NCBI RefSeq assembly: GCF_042658925.1
Contig: NZ_JBHSRF010000005.1
Location: 180,944-244,943, forward strand
Length of the DNA: 64,000 nucleotides
Source: Sphaerisporangium aureirubrum
Lineage (GTDB): Bacteria > Actinomycetota > Actinomycetes > Streptosporangiales > Streptosporangiaceae
Reading direction: 5' to 3'
Part shown: positions 7,637-16,521 of the stretch, one piece after another
Numbering within the stretch: the first letter of the stretch is position 1
Layout: the number at the start of each line of letters is the position of its first letter
Position numbers and translations under genes: made by a program
The notes under the pieces: generated by a model
The model's input: only the letters and a program-made list of their open reading frames with translations
Database searches by the model: none
What the model was told of the DNA's origin: nothing

Positions 7637-10600
7637 CCGACGCGTTCATCGCATACGCCCCGCAGGACACCACCTGGGTCCGCTGGCTCGCCGACCGATT
7701 ACGGGCGGCGGGGCTGACCGTCGCGTACAAAGAGGTGCTGGAGTCACCGGGCGCGCTGATCGTGGACACGATCGAGCGGGCGATCGGCGCCGCCGCGCAC
7801 GGCATCCTGGTGTTCAGCCGCGCCGCACTGGCCGACGGCTGGGTCCGCGAGGCGTACCAGAGCCTGATGCGCCGCTCGATCGAGGACCAGCGGCGGTTCA
7901 TCCCGGTACTGATCGAGGACGTCGAACTCCCGGAGTTCGCCGCCAACCGCTTCCACGTCGACCTCTCCCAGGCGGACGGCCCGGAGGCCGACCGCCGGTT
8001 GGCCGACCTGATACGCGCCTTGCGCGACCAGGCACCCCAGCCGGAACCCGGCCCGGAGGGACGCCCGGGAAGCAACGTCCGCCCGGACAACCCCCACCAC
8101 TGCACCCTGCGGATCACCCCCGGCCAGGTCACCCTCCGCACCAGATCAGGCGAGACAGTGAGCCACCCGCCGGCCCCCGGCCCCCGCCTGGCCGACCTGA
8201 CCTGGCGCCTGGAGTCCGCTCGCGCACGCGGCACACTGGTCACCCGAGGGACGGACAAGGGCGGCGGCATGGGAGCCCTGCTCACCGAGTACGGCCGCGA
8301 ACTCGGCACCGCGTACCTGTCCGGCCCCGCCGGAGACGCGCTCCTCACCGAGCTGAAAGCGGCCCGAGCCCAGAACGCGGCCCTGCGCCTCGGCCTGGAA
8401 CTCGCCGACGAACTGGCCGACCTCCCCTGGGAGACCCTGATCGCCCCCGGCGAGCCGGAACCGCTGGCACTCCAGCCCCGGGTACAGATGTTCCGCAGCG
8501 TCCCCGCCACCACCGCCACCCCGCTCATGCCCATCCGGGGCCCGCTACGCATCTTGGTCGCGATGGCCGCCCCCGAAGGCCCCGGCGGCGGCGCCGTACT
8601 CGACCTGGAGGCGGAACTCGCCAAGATCCTCGACTCGGTGCAGTCCGCCCGCAAGGGAGGCCGCGACCGCCCGGGCGCCTACGTCCGCATCCTCAACCAG
8701 GGCACCCTGGACGCCATCCGCGACGCCCTCCTCCAGGAGCGCTACCACGTCCTGCACATCTCCTGCCACGCCAAACCGGGCGTGCTGCTCCTGGAGGACG
8801 CCGACGGCCGAGTGGACGAGGTGACCACCCGCCGCTTCATCGACGAGGCCCTCCCGGCGAACAGAGGCGTCCCCCTCCTGGTCCTGTCCGGCTGCTCCAC
8901 CGCCCTCACCCAGCCTGCCTCCACCGAGGACGACCCCGGTGAGCAGGAGCCTCTGACCGGCCTGGCCCGCGGCCTGACCGCCGCCGGCCTACCCGCCGTC
9001 CTGGCGATGACCGCCCCGGTGACCGACCCGTACGCCACCGCCCTGGCCAGATCCCTCTACTACGAGCTGTCCGTCCGCGACACCCCCGAGGTGCTCCCCG
9101 CCTTCTGCGACGCCCGCCGCCGCCTGGAGCAGGCTCGCCGCCGCCTCCCCCCGGCGACCCTGGAGGCGTCCCTGGTGGAATGGGCCACCCCCGCACTGTT
9201 CCTCCGCGGCCCGTCCCTACCGCTCTACACCCCTGCCGACGGCTTCGACCAGATCACCGCCCCACCGGAACCCCAGTTCGCCGACGGCGTCCCACTCCGC
9301 AAGGTGGGCGAGTTCGTCGGCCGCCGCACCGAGCTCCGCACCGCCCTGACCGCCCTGCACGCGGACGGCCCCGGCGTCCTGCTCCACGGCATCGGCGGCG
9401 TCGGCAAGAGCAGCCTGGCCGCCGAACTACTCCGCCGCCTCGGCCCCGACACCGGCGTGCTGGTCTCCGCGATCAGCCAGACCAGCCCCGACCAGCTGCT
9501 GGACGAGATCGGCCGCACTCTGCTGACCGCCTTCGAGGACGAGCAGGTACGGCGGCTCGCCACCTACGTCCGCCGGCCGAGCGAGGAGTGGTCCGAACGT
9601 CTTCAAGCCCTGGGTCCTCTGTTCGCCCAGGTACCGGTGACCTTGCTGCTGGACAACTTCGAGGACAACCTCGACAACGACCAGGCCCGATGGACGATTC
9701 GTGACCCAGGTCTCGCCGAGTTCCTGACCGCGTGGATCCGTCTGCGTGGCACGCACAAGTTGCTCATCACCAGCCGGTTTCCTTTCGTGTTGCCACAGGA
9801 TGCGCATCGGCGGTTGGTGGTCCGCCATCTGGGTCCGTTGTCGTGGGCTGAGGCGCGGAAGCTGATGTGGCGGTTGCCGGGTCTGGATGCCCTGGGAGCA
9901 GAGGACCAGCAGCGGGCATGGACGGTGGTGGGAGGTCATCCACGGGCGTTGGAGTATGTGGACGCGTTGTTGCGGGGTGGGCGTGCACGTTTCGCTGATG
10001 TGGGTGAGCGGTTGGAGCGTTTGGTGCGCGATCGGGGGGTTGCTGATCCTGCGGGGTGGCTGGGTGCGGGGCGGGGGTTGGACGGTGCGTTGGCTAAGGC
10101 GGTGACGCTGGCGGTGGATGATGCGCTGGTGGGTGAGTTGGTGGGGTTGGTGGATGGGTTGGCGCGGCGGGTGCTGGTGGGGGTGTCGGTGTATCGGCGT
10201 CCGGTGGACCGGGCCGGGCTGGCGGTGGCGCAGGTGTGGCGGGATGTAGAGGCGGACCGGGTGGCTCCGTCGACGGAGCCGGTGGGGGTGGATGCGGCGG
10301 TGGGGGTGCTGGCGGGTCTGGGGTTGCTGGTCCCGGAGGTGGACGACCAGAACCAGGGGACGTTTGTGGTGCATCGGTGGACGGCGGAGGCGCTGGCCCG
10401 TCCGCAGCTGACCCCGGGCGATGAGGTGCGGAAGGCGCATGCGGCGGCGGCGCGGTACTGGCGCCGGCGGGTCCAGGTCCGGCGGCAAGACCAGCGACAG
10501 GCCCTGGAGGACATGGTGGAGGCCCGCTACCACCACCACCGCTCAGGCGACCTGAGCGCCGCAGCCAACGCGACCGACTGGGTGCGTGAGCGGTTGCACA

Positions 10601-11589
10601 CCTGGGGCGCGTGGAGCTGGGAGCAGCAGCTGTGCATGGAGACCTTGTCGTGGTTCCCCGACAACAGCCGGGAACAAGCCGTCGGTTTCCACCAGCTCGG
10701 CATGATCGCTCAGCTGCGGGGGGAGTATGACCAGGCGCTGGAGTGGTGCCGCAAGTCCCTGACCATCAAAGAGGAACTCGGCAACCGCGCCGGCATGGCC
10801 AGAAGCTACCACCAGCTCGGCGTGATCGCTCAGGAGCGGGGGGAGTACGACCAGGCGCTGGAGTGGTACCGCAAGGCCCTGACCATCAGCGAGGAGCTCG
10901 GCAACCGCGCCGGCATGGCCAACGGCTACCACCAGCTCGGCGTGATCGCCCAGCAGCGGGGGGAGTATGACCAGGCGCTGGAGTGGTACCGCAACTCCCT
11001 GACCATTGAAGAGGAACTCGGCAACCGCACCGGCATGGCCATCAGCTACTACCAGCTCGGCAGGATCTCCGGGGAGCGAGGGGAGTACGACCAGGCGCTG
11101 AAATGGTGCCGCAAGTCGCTGACCATCAGCGAGGAGCTCGGTAACCGCGTCGGTATGGCCAACGGCTACCACCAGCTCGGCGTGATCGCCCAGCAGCGGG
11201 GGGAGTATGACCGGGCGCTGGAGTGGTACCGCAAGGCCCTGACCATCAGAGAGGAACTCGGCAACCGCGCCGACATGGCCGCATCGATCAGTCAGATCGG
11301 GGTGCTGTACACCCAGATCGGCCGGGCCGCCGAGGGAGTCGTCTACAACCTTCGCAGCCTCGGCATCCTTGTACAACTGGGGTCACCGCAGGTCTCCCGC
11401 AACCTGTACTGGTTGAACAGACAGCGGCAGGAGTTGGGAGAGACGGAGTTTCTTCGCATTCTCGCCGACCACCTCGACGCCGATTCCATGCACGACCTTC
11501 TCGCCGCGCTGTCCGATGAGGGCGGGCCGACGTGCGCCGTGGGCACGCAGGGGCTTATGCCGGAATCATCGCCTCGACGAGGGTGGTGA
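7633..11589 (+). CDS. STAND/NLR-like protein: TIR - CHAT protease - NB-ARC - TPR (paralogue of 2493-6710)
   Basis: 1318 residues from a GTG that overlaps the TIR gene stop. Domains: TIR-like (1-140), CHAT protease with His379 in HISCHAK and Cys421 in LSGCSTA, NB-ARC with Walker A GIGGVGKS (586-593) and Walker B LLLDNFEDN (about 671-679), linker, and five 40-residue TPRs coded by 10681-11280. In the TIR domain Trp70 is kept, but the residue aligning with the catalytic Glu75 of the stand-alone TIR is Ala74. The 5' half uses C-ending codons, whereas about 9770-10300 is rich in TTG Leu and other G/T-ending codons and closely matches the minus-strand paralogue, so the gene is a mosaic. The last residues run 35 bp into the convergent GH130 gene. 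Expected role: sensor-switch-protease in anti-phage defence or programmed cell death (inferred). Confidence 0.88.
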   Translation: MTDAFIAYAPQDTTWVRWLADRLRAAGLTVAYKEVLESPGALIVDTIERAIGAAAHGILVFSRAALADGWVREAYQSLMRRSIEDQRRFIPVLIEDVELPEFAANRFHVDLSQADGPEADRRLADLIRALRDQAPQPEPGPEGRPGSNVRPDNPHHCTLRITPGQVTLRTRSGETVSHPPAPGPRLADLTWRLESARARGTLVTRGTDKGGGMGALLTEYGRELGTAYLSGPAGDALLTELKAARAQNAALRLGLELADELADLPWETLIAPGEPEPLALQPRVQMFRSVPATTATPLMPIRGPLRILVAMAAPEGPGGGAVLDLEAELAKILDSVQSARKGGRDRPGAYVRILNQGTLDAIRDALLQERYHVLHISCHAKPGVLLLEDADGRVDEVTTRRFIDEALPANRGVPLLVLSGCSTALTQPASTEDDPGEQEPLTGLARGLTAAGLPAVLAMTAPVTDPYATALARSLYYELSVRDTPEVLPAFCDARRRLEQARRRLPPATLEASLVEWATPALFLRGPSLPLYTPADGFDQITAPPEPQFADGVPLRKVGEFVGRRTELRTALTALHADGPGVLLHGIGGVGKSSLAAELLRRLGPDTGVLVSAISQTSPDQLLDEIGRTLLTAFEDEQVRRLATYVRRPSEEWSERLQALGPLFAQVPVTLLLDNFEDNLDNDQARWTIRDPGLAEFLTAWIRLRGTHKLLITSRFPFVLPQDAHRRLVVRHLGPLSWAEARKLMWRLPGLDALGAEDQQRAWTVVGGHPRALEYVDALLRGGRARFADVGERLERLVRDRGVADPAGWLGAGRGLDGALAKAVTLAVDDALVGELVGLVDGLARRVLVGVSVYRRPVDRAGLAVAQVWRDVEADRVAPSTEPVGVDAAVGVLAGLGLLVPEVDDQNQGTFVVHRWTAEALARPQLTPGDEVRKAHAAAARYWRRRVQVRRQDQRQALEDMVEARYHHHRSGDLSAAANATDWVRERLHTWGAWSWEQQLCMETLSWFPDNSREQAVGFHQLGMIAQLRGEYDQALEWCRKSLTIKEELGNRAGMARSYHQLGVIAQERGEYDQALEWYRKALTISEELGNRAGMANGYHQLGVIAQQRGEYDQALEWYRNSLTIEEELGNRTGMAISYYQLGRISGERGEYDQALKWCRKSLTISEELGNRVGMANGYHQLGVIAQQRGEYDRALEWYRKALTIREELGNRADMAASISQIGVLYTQIGRAAEGVVYNLRSLGILVQLGSPQVSRNLYWLNRQRQELGETEFLRILADHLDADSMHDLLAALSDEGGPTCAVGTQGLMPESSPRRGW
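9770..10510 (+). repeat. Inverted homologous block shared with 3480-4400
   Basis: Plus-strand partner of the inverted block in the paralogous STAND gene. Codon choice switches visibly at its left edge from C-ending to TTG/G/T-ending codons, which supports a separate history (gene conversion or domain shuffling) for this part. Confidence 0.7.
10681..11280 (+). repeat. 120-bp tandem repeats coding TPRs
   Basis: Five 120-bp direct repeats encode the TPR array of the plus-strand STAND protein (core YDQALEWYRKALTI...GNRAGMANGYHQLG). They are nearly the same units as at 2755-3340 but inverted relative to them. Confidence 0.85.
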
Positions 11590-13027
11590 GAGGGATGCGG
11601 GCGAAGCCGATGCGGGCGTCGCTGGCGCCGTAGGGGATCCAGATCGCGGCGGCGTGGAGGAGGCCGCCGCAGGAGTAGACGACGTTGGGGACGTAGCCTT
11701 CGCGTTCGGTTTCGTTGGAGGTGAGGAGGGTGCCGGGGAGTTCGGCGATGACCCGGTGGGGGTGGTGGATGTCCAGGAGGAGGGCGCCCATGGCGTAGTC
11801 GCGCATGGGGCCCACACCGTGGGTCAGGACGAGCCATCCGTGGTCGGTCTCGATGGGGGAGCCGCAGTTGCCCACCTGGATCAGTTCCCAGCCGCGGTGG
11901 GGGGCGTGCAGAGGCACGGGTGACTGCCAGGTGTTGTGGCGGTCCAGGGTGGTGAGGCCGATGGTCTCGCCGTCGGAGCGGCACAGGGCCAGGTGGTGTC
12001 CCCCTACGGGGCGGGGGAACAGGGCCATGCCTTTGTTGGCGGAGGCGGGGCCGCGCAGGGGGGTCATCTCGAAGTGGCGCAGGTCGTCGGTGGCGATCTG
12101 GTGGGAGCGGATGTGGCGGCCGTCGTAGGCGGTGTAGGTGGCGCGGTATGACGGGGTGCCTTCCTCGTCGACGACGCGGACGAAACGGGCGTCCTCCATG
12201 CCGTTGCTCTCGGCGGCGGTCGCCGGCCAGAGCACCCGGCGGTGCAGGGGGAGTCCGGCGGGGAAGGTCACGGCGTATTCGGAGTGCGTCTCGCGGCGCA
12301 TCTCCTCCAGGGTTCGCTGCGTGGTGGCACGGGTGAGCAGGTCGGTGGGCAGCCGGGCGATCGACTGTTCGAAGTCGTCGTCGTCGAAGCGTTCCGGCAG
12401 GGATCCCAGGATGGCGGCCGAGACCTCGTTGTCCCAGGACTCGTCGGAGAGCCCGGCGGCGAGCAGGTCGCGCCGGTGACGGGTCCCGTGGCGGCGTCCG
12501 ACCGACAGGGCGCCGGAGCGGCCTGTGACCGTCAGGCCGGAACCGGGGCCGAGCAGCGCCGTGGCGAAGCCGATGGAGGACAGGTGTCCCTCGCCGATCT
12601 GCCGCAGGCTGATCGCCACGCGGAGCTGCCCGGGGGCCAGCCCGGACTGGTCGGGGTGGGGGACCATCGAGGGGTTGCACACGGCCGCGCCCTCGACGGC
12701 GTACTCGTGGCTGAAGTAGGCGCCCACCAGGAGGCGTCGCGGCGGGGACAGGCCCGCGTCACGCGGGATGCGATGGCGGACCAGGTCGTGATGGTGGGCG
12801 AACGTCGCCTCCAGGTCGTCGTGCCGCCCGCCGAATCGCCGCAGGGTCTCCTGGAGCAGGAGGGTCGCCGCGTCGTCGTCGAGGCGCGTGATCCGGTCGA
12901 TGAGCGTGGCGGCCCGGCTACGGGTGAGCGCGGCGTCCTCCCCGGGCACGAACAGCTTGACGATCACTCTTCGCGGGTCGGGGGAGAGCGTCGGTCCGAG
13001 CCGGGTGGCCAGGTCGCCGCCGGTCAT
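11555..13027 (-). CDS. GH130-family beta-mannoside phosphorylase/hydrolase
   Basis: 490 residues from the ATG at 13027, whose ATGA overlaps the upstream stop. The five-bladed beta-propeller signatures of GH130 are present: ESNGMEDARFVR, TYTAYDGR, NKGMALFPRP, WELIQVGNCGSPIETDHGWL and YSCGG. Members act on beta-linked mannosides by phosphorolysis or, in some subgroups, hydrolysis. The roughly 150 N-terminal residues before the propeller (VKLFVPGEDAALTRSRA) are typical of the long actinobacterial and proteobacterial subgroup. It is the third gene of a coupled operon with a glycosyltransferase and a six-hairpin-like protein, suggesting turnover of a mannose-containing glycan. Which subgroup reaction applies cannot be decided by eye. 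It overlaps the convergent STAND gene by 35 bp. Confidence 0.85.
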   Translation of the reverse strand: MTGGDLATRLGPTLSPDPRRVIVKLFVPGEDAALTRSRAATLIDRITRLDDDAATLLLQETLRRFGGRHDDLEATFAHHHDLVRHRIPRDAGLSPPRRLLVGAYFSHEYAVEGAAVCNPSMVPHPDQSGLAPGQLRVAISLRQIGEGHLSSIGFATALLGPGSGLTVTGRSGALSVGRRHGTRHRRDLLAAGLSDESWDNEVSAAILGSLPERFDDDDFEQSIARLPTDLLTRATTQRTLEEMRRETHSEYAVTFPAGLPLHRRVLWPATAAESNGMEDARFVRVVDEEGTPSYRATYTAYDGRHIRSHQIATDDLRHFEMTPLRGPASANKGMALFPRPVGGHHLALCRSDGETIGLTTLDRHNTWQSPVPLHAPHRGWELIQVGNCGSPIETDHGWLVLTHGVGPMRDYAMGALLLDIHHPHRVIAELPGTLLTSNETEREGYVPNVVYSCGGLLHAAAIWIPYGASDARIGFARIPLTTLVEAMIPA

Positions 13028-14028
13028 GAGAGCCGTCCGGCGTGCTGCATGGTGGAGATCAGCGCGAGGGTCGACTCCGCGCCCTGGTTGAGGTTGGGGC
13101 CGTGCTCGGTCAGGCCGTCGTAGCCGCCGCCGGTGGCGGGGTCCCACATCGGGACGCCGGCGTCGTTGCGGCCCTGGAACCACGCCGCCGCCCGCCGTAC
13201 CCCCTTCTGCCACGAGGGCTCGCCGGTCGCGAGCGCGGCGACGGCGCAGGCGTCGGCGAGCGCGGCCACCTCGATCGGCTGCTGGTCGTAGCGGTCCGGT
13301 GGGGTGCCCGGCCGACGGCCGGTGGCGGGCACGACGCGGAGCCGGTCGTTCTCCGTCTGGACGGCGCACAACCAGGTGAGCATGTGCAGGCCGGTGTCGA
13401 GCTGCTGCCGGTCGCCGCTCAGGTCTCCCGCGGCGATGACCACCTCGGCGAGGGCGGCGTTGGCGTAGGTCAGGGACGGCTGCGGCCACGGCCAGGAGGG
13501 GTCCTCCGAGGGAGCGCCGATCGCGCCCGCGGCGTCCTTCAGCAGCGCGGCGGCCACGTCGTCGTCCGGGGCGGTCCGCAGGATCTCCGCCGCGCCGAGC
13601 CCGGCGAAGACCATGGCCCGCGGATGCGGGGAGCGCCGCACGGCGCCGAGGGCGAAGGCGAGCCGCGCCTCCTCCCGGATCCACGGAGAGTGGTTGCGGG
13701 CCGCCGCGGTGCCGAGGCCCCACATCGCCCGGCCCCACCAGTCGCCGACGCCCGGCTCGTCGCGCCAGCGCCGGTCGAAGGTGAGCCTGTTGCGGAACGC
13801 GCCGGAGCCATCCTGGGCGTGGGTGAGAAAGGCCAGGTAACACTCCGCCAGCCGGGTCAGCCGGCGCGACGGGCGTTGTTCCCGGCTGGCGACGACGAGC
13901 CCGCGGGCCACGTCGTCGGTGCAGTAACCGTGGTGCCGTCGGACGACGGCGTGCCGCGCGTGCTCGAACAGGCCGGTGTCGTCGCTCAACCGGGCCAGGT
14001 GCCGGTAGTCGGGCGCGGGGAAGCTCAT
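13024..14028 (-). CDS. Six-hairpin glycosidase-like protein of the GH130/GT4 operon
   Basis: 334 residues from the ATG at 14028 (MSFPAPDYRHLARLSDDTGL); ATGA overlaps at both ends couple it to the genes on either side. An upstream extension of the frame to 14112 is rejected because it would lie inside the previous gene and is Arg-rich. Repeated alpha-hairpins with Trp/Asp-rich loops (GYCTDDVARGL, DWWGRAMWGLG, MWDPATGGGYDGL, NQGAESTLAL) resemble (alpha/alpha)6-barrel enzymes. Genes like this are commonly annotated as glycosyltransferases because of their operon, but no GT fold is visible. Its reaction is unknown; processing of the same mannose-type glycan is the natural guess. Confidence 0.7.
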   Translation of the reverse strand: MSFPAPDYRHLARLSDDTGLFEHARHAVVRRHHGYCTDDVARGLVVASREQRPSRRLTRLAECYLAFLTHAQDGSGAFRNRLTFDRRWRDEPGVGDWWGRAMWGLGTAAARNHSPWIREEARLAFALGAVRRSPHPRAMVFAGLGAAEILRTAPDDDVAAALLKDAAGAIGAPSEDPSWPWPQPSLTYANAALAEVVIAAGDLSGDRQQLDTGLHMLTWLCAVQTENDRLRVVPATGRRPGTPPDRYDQQPIEVAALADACAVAALATGEPSWQKGVRRAAAWFQGRNDAGVPMWDPATGGGYDGLTEHGPNLNQGAESTLALISTMQHAGRLS

Positions 14029-15158
14029 TGCATGGCGGGGGCCACCGCGGCCGGTTCGGCGGCGAGGAGCGACCGGGCGATTCCGGCGTAGCGGGCCGCG
14101 ACCGCGGGCCACAGCAGCGTCGGGACGAGGCCGTGGGTGCGGCCGGCGAGGTCGCGTGCCAGGCCGGGTTCGGTGAGGATGCGGCGTACGGCACCGGCGA
14201 GCGCGGCGGGGTCGCCGTGCGGGACCAGCAGTCCCGGGCCGTCGGAGAGCAGTTCCACGGCGTGCGGGAACGAGGTGGCGACGACGGGCACGCCCGCGGC
14301 CACGGCCTCGATGAGGACACCGGACGTGACCTGCTCCGCCGAGTCGTAGGGCAGCAGGACGACGTCCGCCGAGCGGATCAACCGGCTCAGCGACGCCTGT
14401 TCCCGGTACACGGGGTCGTGCCGCACGGCGGCGGACACCCCGAGCCGGGCGGCGAGGTCGTGCAGGCTGTCACGGTAGGCCTCCCCATGGAACTCCAGCA
14501 CCTTGGGGTGGGTCTTCCCGGCGATGGTGTAGGTCGGCCTTATGTCTCCGAGCAGCGCGAGCGCGCGCAACGCCCACTCGACGCCCTTGCCGGGGCCGAG
14601 CAGCCCCCAGGTGAGCAGGTGCGGGCGGAAGTGATGCCGGGCGGGGGTCCGCGTGTGGTCGGCGGTCCCGTGGGGGATGAGGAACACCTTGCGGGGGTCG
14701 ACCAGATAGCCGTTCAACAGCCGGTCACGGGCGGTGCCGGTCATGACCACGATCGCGTCGGCGGCGGCGCCGATCTCCTCGAGCAGGGCTTTCTGCCGGG
14801 AGGTGGGCATGGTCAGGACGGTGTGCATGACCACGACGGCGGGTACGGCGAGGGACCGCAGCAGCGGCAGGACGTCCTGGCCGTCCTGGCCCGGGTAGAT
14901 GCCGTACTCGTGCTGCACGATGGCCACGTCGAAGCGCTCCAGGGCGGCGGCCGCGGCCCGCCAGCCACCGAGGTCACCGGAGGACCAGGTGTGCACGACG
15001 CCGGCCGCGGGGCGTTCGTCGTCGCCGTCCGTGGTGACACGGACGATTCCGCCGGACACGCCACCGTAGGTGAGGTGGGCGGCCAGGGCGGAGTTGAAGG
15101 TCGCTAGTCCGCACCGGGTGGGCGGATGGGTGCTGAGAAAGCCGTATGTGCAGGCCAA
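14025..15158 (-). CDS. GT4-family glycosyltransferase
   Basis: 377 residues, GT-B fold. The N-terminal acceptor half starts MACTYGFLSTHPPTRCGLAT; the C-terminal donor half has LLTWGLLGPGKGVEWALRAL, ADVVLLPYDS and TSGVLIEAVAAGVPVVAT, the last matching the nucleotide-sugar EX7E region of GT4. The start is TTG at 15158: it is preceded by GGAAGG with 8-nt spacing, and an ATG seven bases upstream is in the wrong frame. First gene of a three-gene operon with ATGA overlaps. Probably transfers a hexose from a nucleotide sugar in the cytoplasm to a glycan later handled by the GH130 enzyme; donor and acceptor unknown. Confidence 0.85.
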   Translation of the reverse strand: MACTYGFLSTHPPTRCGLATFNSALAAHLTYGGVSGGIVRVTTDGDDERPAAGVVHTWSSGDLGGWRAAAAALERFDVAIVQHEYGIYPGQDGQDVLPLLRSLAVPAVVVMHTVLTMPTSRQKALLEEIGAAADAIVVMTGTARDRLLNGYLVDPRKVFLIPHGTADHTRTPARHHFRPHLLTWGLLGPGKGVEWALRALALLGDIRPTYTIAGKTHPKVLEFHGEAYRDSLHDLAARLGVSAAVRHDPVYREQASLSRLIRSADVVLLPYDSAEQVTSGVLIEAVAAGVPVVATSFPHAVELLSDGPGLLVPHGDPAALAGAVRRILTEPGLARDLAGRTHGLVPTLLWPAVAARYAGIARSLLAAEPAAVAPAMQ

Positions 15159-15264
15159 CTGTCATGCCTTCCAGTGAGCGCCCGCACCAGAATGTGTGCA
15201 ATACGGGCTCGCGCGGTGAGGACTTGCTGTCCGTCTGCCTGTGCGATGAGATCCCGGGCCTGTC

Positions 15265-15296
15265 GCCGGGGGCCCGCCCTCGTGCGGGGGCCCGGC
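15265..15296. terminator. GC-rich hairpin between glycosyltransferase genes
   Basis: The arms GCCGGGGGCCCGC (15265-15277) and GCGGGGGCCCGGC (15284-15296) pair with a 6-nt loop and two central mismatches. There is no U-tract, as is common in actinomycetes. It lies between the stop of the gene at 15351-16463 and the start of the next operon, where a terminator of the upstream minus-strand gene is expected. Confidence 0.4.
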
Positions 15297-15350
15297 CGTC
15301 GCGACCTTCAGCCGATGGCGAGGTCCGCGCATGACCGACACTACCAGGCG

Positions 15351-16463
15351 CTAATTACGTTCATATATCCCGGCATACACGCGCAGGTAGCCGTCGACCA
15401 TTTGATCTACGCTGAATCGGCGCCCGGCCTGCGCGCGGCAGCCCGCGCGATCGATCGTCGCGACGCGCGCCACCGCGGCGACGGCCTCGTCGAGCGAGTC
15501 CACCAGGAAACCCGTGACACCCTCGTCGACGACTTCGGCCATGGATCCGCGCCGGTACGCGACGACGGGCGTGCCGCAGGCCATCGCCTCGACCACCGAC
15601 AGGCCGAACGGTTCGTCGAACGCGATGGGATGCAGCAGCGCGGCGCCGCCGCCGAGGATCTCGGCTCGCCGATCCGGGCCGACCGACCCGAGGTACCTGA
15701 CCTGCTCCCCGTCGACCAGCGGGGCGACCTGCTGCTCGAAGTACCGCTCGTCCTGGACGATCCCGCAGATGGTGAGCGGCATCCCGGCCCGCCGGGCGAT
15801 CTCGATCGCCGTGTGCGTTCCCTTGTCGGGATGAACACGGCCGAAGCTGATCAGCCGCGAGCCCCCCGACGGGGAGAAGGGAAACGCGCTGAGATCGATC
15901 CCGTGATGGACGGTGGCCACGTAGTCCAGCTCCGGGCTGCGGTCCGAGTCCGAGATCGAGACGTAGGCGGACCGGGCACGGGCGTACGCGGGCAGGATGC
16001 CCGCCCCGGAGAATCCGTGAACCGTGGTGAGCAACGGCGCCCGGCAGTGCGCGGCGAACGCCAGAGGCAGCCAGTCGAGGTGGCTGTGCACGATGTCGAA
16101 CTCCCCCGAGCGGCTGAACGCGTGCGCGACGTGCATCGCCTCCCACACCCGCCCGTCCAGGGACGGATCGTCCGCGTACCCCCGGGGGCACACCCCGTCC
16201 AGCGTCCCCGAGGTGACGGAGTCCAGGGTGGCGAACAGCGTCACGTCGACCCCGCGAGCCGTCAGCCCCTCGGCGAGCAGGCTCGTCACCTGCTCCCACG
16301 GCCCGTAGTGAAGCGGAGGCGTGCGCCAGGCCACCGGCCCCAGCAGCGCGACCCTCACCGGCCGCCGGCGTACGAGAACTCCTCGCGCCGTCCGGTGCGC
16401 CGGCGCCCGTCCCGCCACTTCGGGCACCGTGACGCCCGGATATCGGGACAGCTCATCGCCCAC
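15351..16463 (-). CDS. GT4-family glycosyltransferase
   Basis: 370 residues. The GT-B fold begins at VRVALLGPVAWRTPPLHYG (about residue 36), preceded by a tail that may not be translated; an in-frame GTG at 16358 is an alternative start. Donor-site motifs: GRVHPDKGTHTAIEIARRAG, EILGGGAALLHPIAFDEPFG and SVVEAMACGTPVVAYRRGSM. Neighbouring genes suggest it works with the GT4/GH130 operon downstream on the same strand. The long N-terminal loop TPPLHYGPWEQ is shared with glycosyltransferases adding sugars to small or lipid-linked acceptors, but specificity is not determinable here. Confidence 0.85.
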   Translation of the reverse strand: MGDELSRYPGVTVPEVAGRAPAHRTARGVLVRRRPVRVALLGPVAWRTPPLHYGPWEQVTSLLAEGLTARGVDVTLFATLDSVTSGTLDGVCPRGYADDPSLDGRVWEAMHVAHAFSRSGEFDIVHSHLDWLPLAFAAHCRAPLLTTVHGFSGAGILPAYARARSAYVSISDSDRSPELDYVATVHHGIDLSAFPFSPSGGSRLISFGRVHPDKGTHTAIEIARRAGMPLTICGIVQDERYFEQQVAPLVDGEQVRYLGSVGPDRRAEILGGGAALLHPIAFDEPFGLSVVEAMACGTPVVAYRRGSMAEVVDEGVTGFLVDSLDEAVAAVARVATIDRAGCRAQAGRRFSVDQMVDGYLRVYAGIYERN

Positions 16464-16521
16464 CTCCTGGTGTGCTCGCCACTGCGGACGTTACACCCCG
16501 GGCCGCCCGCGCCCGTCACGG

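Noticed and set aside
15159..15350. Possible small gene between the two glycosyltransferase genes
   Set aside because: Only short Arg-rich frames exist; the stretch holds a strong hairpin and the RBS of the downstream gene.
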